Shown here: piece by piece, positions 21,201 through 25,921 of the stretch
How positions within the stretch are numbered: the stretch's first letter is position 1
Layout of the letters: each line of letters begins with the position of its first letter
Assembly: GCA_023433345.1 (NCBI GenBank)
Contig: JAEZDA010000058.1
Span: forward strand, 1-25,921
Source: Bacteroidota bacterium
GTDB lineage: Bacteria > Bacteroidota > Bacteroidia > Chitinophagales > Chitinophagaceae
Reading direction: 5' to 3'
DNA length: 25,921 bases
Translations under genes and position numbers: made by a program
Notes under the pieces: generated by a model
The model's database searches: none
The model's input: only the letters and a program-made list of their open reading frames with translations
What the model was told of the DNA's origin: nothing

Positions 21201-24049
21201 TGCTCAGTGATAATTGTACTGGTGTCGGAATAGCTGATGAGGGTGTTCGCCTGGTTATGCAGCGCTGATCGCATCTCTACCAAAGCCTGGTTTACGACCT
21301 GGATGTCATCTACGAACCATCCGGGGTTAGAACCTGAGCCCACGTCGCTATTGTCTGAACCGAACCTGAAACGCAATTTTATATTCTGTCCGGCGTAACT
21401 GCTAAGGGTTGCAATTGAGTTGATAAAGGTTGCCGAAGTGGAGCCACTGAATGCCCTCCTACCAGAGAGAACATACCCTAGAGTAGTGCCCAGTGTGGAA
21501 TTGTAACCGTTTAATGTGAATCTTGTACCGAGGTCGGTCCATGTAGTACCGTTATTCGTACTCACTTCAACCACACCTCCGTCCCAACCCGGCTCGGTTT
21601 CAAAACGATGCCAGAAAGAAAAACGAGGCGATGAACCTGCAGGAATACTTACCTGGTTTACCATGGTCAGTTGCTGATCGGCAAACTGGGAAAGGTTGGC
21701 GGCAAAAAATGATTTAGGCGCGCTTTTGCTGGCCACAGTTGAAGTAACCCACTGCCCGGAAGGGACAGTTGAACTGCTGGTCATTGTTGAAGGAAAGGTT
21801 GGACCATCCACATTCTCATTAAATAAAACTGCTGTGGGGAAATAAGATCCATCATTTACCCTAACAGTAAAGGAATATGTTTGAGAACCACCGGCAGGAA
21901 TATTTACTGACCAGCTCACAATTCTTGTAGCCGCATCGTAAGTTCCGCCACTTACCCAGGTAACATTTGCAGGAAGTGTATCTCTTAAAATATAATTAGT
22001 GAGAATTTCACAGGTGGTTACAGTATTTGTGTACACGATGTTCTGACCTTCAGGAACCGTGGTCATTCCGTTTTGTGTAAGTAAAACTGTTGCGCTGCCT
22101 GTAAAATCAGCACGCTGATCGTTTAAATTATCTGATGAACCCTGTGTTGCATTTGCACCCATGCCGCGGCGGCGGAATGCTTCTTTTATCGCGCAGGCAT
22201 ACTGACCCCCGTAAAGGATTTGGTCTGCACGCAAAATCGCATCCCTTCCATCAATAAAACCCGGACGGCAGGGTTGCAATCTCATTCCTTCCATAACAAG
22301 TTTAAGCGCAATCGCATTTCCTCCTGTACCACCGGGGTTGAAGATCGTTGAATTGATAGTACCCGTTTGGTTAATGATATTCCAGGTCATATCCCACAAT
22401 GTTGCGCACCAGAGTTCACCTCTTGTGTGCCTGTCGCCAGACAGTGTGGAGCTAAAAACAAGATTGTTCACTGAAAAATTGGTGCTGTACCGGCGTGTGC
22501 GGATTCCGACGCCATTCGGAAGCTGGCCATCCGCATAAGTTCCTATTCCGCGAGGGCTGGAGAAGCCGGTATTAAGGTCTGCCAAAGCCCAATCCTGCGT
22601 GTACATTAAACTCAGGTAATCACTCCACCCTTCTCCCATTTGTTCGTCATTGTTCAAACAGCTGGCCTGAGCCGGTCCACCTGTTAAACGGTTACTGATA
22701 CCATGACCATATTCATGCACTATGATTCCGTTGTCTGCAGAGGCATCACGTTGAATGCCTGCAGCACTTCCCCAAAGGAACATCTGCATCCTGGGCCGCT
22801 GACCATCCGGAGGAGTAGCGAAATTGGCATTATTCGATCCCTCCGCATCCTGGGCATCAGCAATAACATAATCGTTACCTAACCCTCCCCTTCCCATATT
22901 ATTATGCTGGAAGTTGCCAGACACTTCATCAAACCCATACAAATAGGAAATATCATGGGCGATATTATTCCAATAGAAAAGATTAGTGATGTTGAATTGC
23001 TGGTTTTGAATTGGTGTGGACTGAATAGGAGTTACAGTAAAATCAGGAACAAAATTAAAGTTTAGCGGGTCAGGAGATGTAGTGGAAATTGCGGGATTGC
23101 CAAATGTGTTATCATTTCTGTCGCGGTCTTCCTGTGCATACACATTGTTTCCGCGCGTATAATTATAATCGAAGCCACCGTCATTGTGCCAACCGAGTGT
23201 GGTTGCATTTCCCGGCGCCAGCAGCCAGGGATTCGTTACCAGTGAGGGAGTACCGCCCGGATGAAGCCTGCTTTCCGCAGGAAAAGCGATCACCCTGTAG
23301 TTTGCTGTACCAACAAGCGCAGGTGATTCCGGAGATGAGGGAGTTAAAGGAGCCGAAGCATGAACAACTTCTTCATCATGACCGGAATGATCATCTGTGT
23401 GAACACCTTCAGCATGCCTGATGTTGCAATAAACCGTAAGGTTATCTTCACCCTGAATGCTGCCGTTGATAGCATTAATACGAATCAGAAAATAATCACT
23501 GGATCTATTGGGGTATAAAGCCACCTGCCATACGAGGCTAACTTTATCTGAATTCTTTTCCTTCGCCCACATTAACCTGCTGGTAATATCTTCCTTGCTA
23601 ACACCCATCTTCCCGAAATTGAGATTAGTGGTAGAAATAACTTCAGGCTTAAAAGGTAAAATTGTGGTAACGCCTTTAGCATGCATAGCGTTTTTCACAG
23701 CCTGCTCTGCTGAAATAGCAGGAATGGCCTCAAGCCCTGCGATAGCATTCATTCCAGAGATCCTCTCTCCCGCTGCAGACACCACCTTTCCGTTTTTGAA
23801 CGCGATCACCTGTATTTGGTTGTGCACCGGCAGGCCAAGATAGCTTTGCTGCAGGTAAACCATTTGAGTTCCGGCATATTGATTATAATAACTGTTGCTC
23901 ACAATGCTGTTAGCAATGTCATCCGGTTTCATACCCAGTAGATCTTTATTGGCAGTAACAAGGGAAATAGCCAATGCTTCATCTTTTTGCTGAGCATTTG
24001 CAAAAACAACCAGGGCCGATAAGATAAGGGAGAGAAAAATTCTTTTCAT
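18275..24049 (-). CDS. T9SS-dependent M36 (fungalysin) family metalloprotease with Ig-like repeat array
   Basis: This 1924-aa secreted zinc protease is predicted to degrade proteins outside the cell. The signal peptide MKRIFLSLILSALVVFANA is cleaved before Gln20. An FTP-like propeptide covers about 25-200. The M36 catalytic domain (about 255-645) has HEYGH (His445, Glu446, His449) and the third zinc ligand Glu473 in GEGWSDYLS. It ends near RRRGMGANATQGSSDNLNDQ. Then follow a DUF11-like beta domain (about 655-735) and an anchor-J/MAM-like jelly-roll (about 740-920). Eight Ig-like repeats (about 956-1685), two divergent Ig/PKD-like domains (about 1686-1835) and a type A T9SS sorting domain (about 1840-1924, FISPNPNNGKF to KSGKVLVN) complete it. 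All catalytic residues are present, so it should be active. M36 proteases with T9SS tails are a known Bacteroidota class; the long Ig array is the unusual part. It is transcribed divergently from atpA. Confidence 0.95.
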   Translation of the reverse strand: MKRIFLSLILSALVVFANAQQKDEALAISLVTANKDLLGMKPDDIANSIVSNSYYNQYAGTQMVYLQQSYLGLPVHNQIQVIAFKNGKVVSAAGERISGMNAIAGLEAIPAISAEQAVKNAMHAKGVTTILPFKPEVISTTNLNFGKMGVSKEDITSRLMWAKEKNSDKVSLVWQVALYPNRSSDYFLIRINAINGSIQGEDNLTVYCNIRHAEGVHTDDHSGHDEEVVHASAPLTPSSPESPALVGTANYRVIAFPAESRLHPGGTPSLVTNPWLLAPGNATTLGWHNDGGFDYNYTRGNNVYAQEDRDRNDNTFGNPAISTTSPDPLNFNFVPDFTVTPIQSTPIQNQQFNITNLFYWNNIAHDISYLYGFDEVSGNFQHNNMGRGGLGNDYVIADAQDAEGSNNANFATPPDGQRPRMQMFLWGSAAGIQRDASADNGIIVHEYGHGISNRLTGGPAQASCLNNDEQMGEGWSDYLSLMYTQDWALADLNTGFSSPRGIGTYADGQLPNGVGIRTRRYSTNFSVNNLVFSSTLSGDRHTRGELWCATLWDMTWNIINQTGTINSTIFNPGGTGGNAIALKLVMEGMRLQPCRPGFIDGRDAILRADQILYGGQYACAIKEAFRRRGMGANATQGSSDNLNDQRADFTGSATVLLTQNGMTTVPEGQNIVYTNTVTTCEILTNYILRDTLPANVTWVSGGTYDAATRIVSWSVNIPAGGSQTYSFTVRVNDGSYFPTAVLFNENVDGPTFPSTMTSSSTVPSGQWVTSTVASKSAPKSFFAANLSQFADQQLTMVNQVSIPAGSSPRFSFWHRFETEPGWDGGVVEVSTNNGTTWTDLGTRFTLNGYNSTLGTTLGYVLSGRRAFSGSTSATFINSIATLSSYAGQNIKLRFRFGSDNSDVGSGSNPGWFVDDIQVVNQALVEMRSALHNQANTLISYSDTSTIITEQATCTNVAITTQPANVSACSGANAEFTVSATGTSPSYQWQVSTNGGGTWSNIPGATSVTLTLTGVAASDNNNQYRVILNNTCPSNITSSSATLTVSTAATITSQPANVTACTGGAANFSVTATGTGLTYQWQVSTDGGTNYTNISGATSPSLNINPLTVTHNGNRYRVVITSCAGPINSNAATLTVNVAVAITGQPTNQNVCSGNNATFTVTASGSSPTYQWQVSTNGGTTWTNISGATAATLNVNNVAAADNNNQYRVLVNNSCPSNATSSAATLFVSVAGSITSQPAVQTVCAGQNAAFSVTATGTNLTYQWQVSTDGGTTYNNITGANSATLSLPSVPFSLNGNRYRVVVTGCSGPANSTPALLTVNEAAAITTQPANVTACAGDNASFTAVVSGPGVSYQWQVSTNGGSTFTNIPSETNASLTLNAITALMNNNQYRVVVSNSCVTGLNSNAATLIISANAAITAQPQPATVCSGADASFAITATGAVAYQWQVSTNGGGTWSNITGATTASLNVPAVTAAMNSNQYRVQVSGCGGGVTSSAASLTVNNSGSITTHPAPLSSICAGSPATFNVVAAGTSLTYQWQVSTNGGGSWANIPSATSATLTLTTTAAMNGNQYRVVINGLCTVDLTSTAALLDLAPEPAISAQPQNASVCETGNASFTVTSTNGTLQWEVSTDGGSTFTPITGATSATLSVPNVTASMTGTQYRAVVAGSCSSLTSNAATLTVTNTPNIGINGPATAVCAGETITLSGTGASTYTWTNGINDGVPFTIQQTTTYTVTGTAAGNCSGTATITVTVNQPPSVSVSATITELEPGDSAVLTVTANPAGTDIQWFKNGQALAGETAGTITVDEDEIGTYTASVTGTNGCIGMSLPVTIGLADLNQTFISPNPNNGKFFVRYPNLNTTATTRAIIVYDAKGSRIFHKVYPVTPGTMVEVMEVNLRNAPGGVYMLGLIENGKRIKSGKVLVN
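18995..21184 (-). repeat. Array of eight ~273-bp Ig-like coding repeats
   Basis: The eight domains start VAITTQP, ITSQP, ITGQP, ITSQP, ITTQP, ITAQP, ITTHP and ISAQP. The 10-mer containing the plus-strand CCATTG or CCACTG core recurs at 19167, 19434, 19710, 19983, 20256, 20532, 20805 and 21081. The spacings are 267, 276, 273, 273, 276, 273 and 276 bp, nearly identical to the array in the neighbouring gene. Repeats 1 and 3 share DNNNQYRV..NN(T/S)CPSN, while 2 and 4 share NGNRYRVV and end in a (S/G)C(A/S)GP motif, so units alternate as dimers. Confidence 0.92.
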
Positions 24050-24067
24050 AAATAGTCTTAAAAATTT

Positions 24068-24084
24068 CCCGGTATTGCACCGGG
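24068..24084 (-). promoter_or_regulatory. Hairpin in the protease 5' leader
   Basis: CCCGGT-ATTGC-ACCGGG is a perfect 6-bp GC-rich inverted repeat whose 3' end on the minus strand lies 18 nt before the protease start codon. A short AAATTTTT follows on the minus strand. It could affect translation initiation or mRNA stability, or act as a weak terminator. Confidence 0.4.
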
Positions 24085-24299
24085 TGAAAAACGTTTAAAA
24101 GAAATGGACTTTATTTTTCCAGGCCTGTTCCGCCGGCCGCAGTTAATTTTGAGGGCGTAAGTTACGGTTTTTTTAAAGGCGGAAAGCCGCTTGGCTTCAT
24201 TTTTATGTCATATTTGAAATAATGCAGGCAGGAAAGAATTGCCTAGCAAACCGTCCTGATGGCGGAGTGATCAGGGCCACTAATCTTTTACGTTATTTT

Positions 24300-24330
24300 T
24301 TTGCCGTTCAGCAGCACGTCCCTACCTTTG
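24300..24330 (+). promoter_or_regulatory. Promoter of atpA
   Basis: TTTG (24300-24303), 19 nt, then TACCTTTG (24323-24330). Both boxes match the Bacteroidota -33/-7 consensus at the expected spacing. The -7 box is 45 nt upstream of the atpA ATG. It is the best promoter in the window. Confidence 0.78.
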
Positions 24331-24375
24331 CACCCTGAAAAAAAGGAATATTAAAAACAACAAATCAAAACCGTT

Positions 24376-25921
24376 ATGGTAGACATAAAACCGGATGAAA
24401 TTTCGGCAATTTTACGCCAGCAGCTGAGCAACTTTAATGCAGGTGCAAGCCTTGATGAAGTGGGAACCGTACTGCAGGTGGGTGACGGTATTGCCCGCGT
24501 TTACGGCCTTGGTAATGTTCGTTCAGGTGAACTTGTAGAGTTTGAAAATGGCGTAAAAGCGATCGCTCTTAACCTCGAAGAAGATAATGTGGGTGTGGTT
24601 TTGATGGGCGATAGCAGCGAAATTAAGGAAGGTGATAAAGTAAGCCGCACCGGCCAGATCGCTTCAATAAAAGTTGGTGACGGAATGTGCGGTCGTGTAA
24701 TTAATACACTGGGTGAACCAATAGACGGAAAAGGTCCGCTTACCGGAGATCTTTATGAAATGCCGCTGGAAAGGAAAGCACCGGGGGTAATATTCCGTGA
24801 ACCGGTTAAGGAACCACTTCAAACTGGGGTGAAAGCGATTGACGCGATGATTCCCATCGGCCGCGGGCAGCGTGAATTGATCATTGGCGACCGCCAGACG
24901 GGTAAAACCGCCATAGCCGTTGATACCATCATCAACCAAAAAGAATTCTACCAGGCGGGTAAGCCTGTTTATTGTATTTATGTGGCGATCGGCCAGAAAG
25001 CTTCCACCATCGCGGGTATCATGAAAACCCTCGAAGAAAATGGTGCAATGCCTTACACCACAATCGTTGCCGCATCTGCCTCAGATCCTGCACCACTTCA
25101 GTTCTACGCACCGTTTGCGGGAGCCGCCATTGGCGAATTCTTCCGCGACACCGGCCGCCCGGCGCTGATCATTTATGATGATTTGTCCAAACAAGCTGTT
25201 GCCTATCGCGAAGTTTCTCTTCTTCTCCGCCGCCCGCCGGGCCGTGAAGCCTACCCTGGAGACGTATTCTACCTTCACAGCCGCCTTTTGGAAAGAGCTG
25301 CGAAAGTGGTTTCTCGTGATGAGATCGCGCGCCAGATGAACGACCTGCCTGATTCTATCAAGCATTTAGTGAAAGGTGGTGGCTCTCTCACCGCGCTTCC
25401 GATCATCGAAACACAGGCCGGTGACGTTTCGGCATATATTCCTACAAACGTAATTTCGATCACTGACGGACAGATCTTCCTTGAAGGTAACCTTTTTAAC
25501 GCAGGTATTCGTCCGGCGATCAACGTAGGTATCTCTGTAAGCCGCGTGGGTGGTAATGCACAGATCAAATCAATGAAAAAAGTTGCGGGAACGCTGAAAC
25601 TCGACCAGGCACTTTACCGCGAATTGGAAGCGTTTTCAAAATTTGGTGGCGATCTCGATGCTGCAACAAAGAACGTGATCGATAAAGGTGCGCGCAACGT
25701 GGAGATCCTTAAGCAGCCACAGTATTCACCATTCACTGTTGAAAAACAAGTTGCAGTTATCTACCTCGGTACACAAGGTTTGCTGCGCGACGTTGCTGTA
25801 AAAAGGGTTAAGGAATTTGAAGATCATTTCCTTATTGAAATGGAAAACAAATTACCTGAAGTGCTGGCTGAATTCAAGAAAGGAAATCTTCCTGAAGATG
25901 GAATTAAGAAAATGGTTGATC
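24376..25921 (+). CDS. atpA: ATP synthase F1 subunit alpha, 3' truncated by window edge
   Basis: The alpha subunit forms the non-catalytic nucleotide sites of the F1 hexamer. The reading frame starts MVDIKPDEISAILRQQL and runs to the right edge without a stop (515 codons visible, so nearly complete for a family of about 520 residues). Visible landmarks are the beta-barrel start EVGTVLQVGDGIARVYGL, PIGRGQRELIIGDRQTGKT with the P-loop GDRQTGKT at 171-178, and ASASDPAPLQFYAPF. PALIIYDDLSKQAVAYREVSLLLRRPPGREAYPGDVFYLHSRLLERAA and ISVSRVGG follow. Between RLLERAAK and GGGSLTALP an extra segment (about residues 311-333, with RDEIARQMNDLPDSIKHL) lengthens the loop; from memory this is usual in Bacteroidota. 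A strong promoter precedes it. Being directly behind that promoter, without atpH/atpF in front, is notable: the upstream F0/delta genes are elsewhere. Confidence 0.97.
   Translation, partial: MVDIKPDEISAILRQQLSNFNAGASLDEVGTVLQVGDGIARVYGLGNVRSGELVEFENGVKAIALNLEEDNVGVVLMGDSSEIKEGDKVSRTGQIASIKVGDGMCGRVINTLGEPIDGKGPLTGDLYEMPLERKAPGVIFREPVKEPLQTGVKAIDAMIPIGRGQRELIIGDRQTGKTAIAVDTIINQKEFYQAGKPVYCIYVAIGQKASTIAGIMKTLEENGAMPYTTIVAASASDPAPLQFYAPFAGAAIGEFFRDTGRPALIIYDDLSKQAVAYREVSLLLRRPPGREAYPGDVFYLHSRLLERAAKVVSRDEIARQMNDLPDSIKHLVKGGGSLTALPIIETQAGDVSAYIPTNVISITDGQIFLEGNLFNAGIRPAINVGISVSRVGGNAQIKSMKKVAGTLKLDQALYRELEAFSKFGGDLDAATKNVIDKGARNVEILKQPQYSPFTVEKQVAVIYLGTQGLLRDVAVKRVKEFEDHFLIEMENKLPEVLAEFKKGNLPEDGIKKMVD

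Larger units (their letters stand above)
24050..24375. other. Divergent intergenic region between the M36 protease gene and atpA
   Basis: This 326-bp spacer has no convincing gene. It holds a hairpin in the protease leader (24068-24084) and a small palindrome, CGTAA-G-TTACG (24156-24166). On the minus strand that palindrome contains TAACTTAC, a poor -7-like candidate for the protease. The complete atpA promoter lies at 24300-24330. The middle (about 24180-24290) shows nothing I can name. Confidence 0.6.

Noticed and set aside
13560..24049. Tandem repeats considered as a CRISPR or mobile element
   Set aside because: The repeats are in-frame, about 273 bp, diverged and protein-coding; there are no short identical direct repeats, transposase or terminal inverted repeats.

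Overview
The window comes from a Bacteroidota chromosome, probably a Chitinophagales- or Sphingobacteriales-like lineage (the order is inferred, not proven). Four things support this. Two giant secreted proteins end in type IX secretion (T9SS) C-terminal sorting domains. Several genes are preceded by the Bacteroidota -7 promoter box TAnnTTTG. Shine-Dalgarno sequences are largely absent. Signal peptides are cleaved before Gln. No phage, insertion sequence, CRISPR array, tRNA or rRNA was recognised.

Region 1 (1-3090): the 3' end of pyrD converges on rsmE. rsmE lies downstream of dnaB on the minus strand, with a strong intrinsic terminator between them. The 378-bp divergent spacer between dnaB and pheT holds three same-orientation TTATCCAC (DnaA-box-like) sites within 64 bp, an 18-bp inverted repeat near the presumed dnaB mRNA start, and a canonical pheT -7 box. 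It is a candidate DnaA-binding region (an origin, or DnaA control of dnaB).

Region 2 (3091-10243, plus strand): pheT, a small coiled-coil gene of unknown function and zapA form a tightly coupled trio, followed by rny (RNase Y). Next come two blocks of degenerate heptanucleotide repeats and rplS with its terminator. After these lie a previously easy-to-miss 42-aa lipoprotein gene, tatA with its terminator, and an MltD-like lytic transglycosylase.

Region 3 (10244-13296, minus strand): purA, a bipolar Lys/Asp-rich low-complexity protein, and pabB. The latter two are joined by a TAATG stop/start overlap. pabB converges on the transglycosylase gene with no spacer; a TGATCA palindrome supplies both stop codons.

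Region 4 (13560-24049, minus strand): two neighbouring giant T9SS cargo genes, each with its own terminator. The upstream one is a fungalysin-type (M36) metalloprotease. The downstream one is non-enzymatic, with a choice-of-anchor-J-like domain. Both carry eight tandem ~91-residue Ig-like repeats, in an alternating two-type pattern and nearly the same register. This implies block duplication between the two genes.

Region 5 (24050-25921): a divergent spacer with a complete Bacteroidota promoter, then atpA (ATP synthase alpha), which runs off the right edge. Apart from the giant secreted proteins and a few small unknowns, the content is housekeeping: pyrimidine, purine and folate synthesis, replication, translation, division, RNA decay, export and ATP synthesis.
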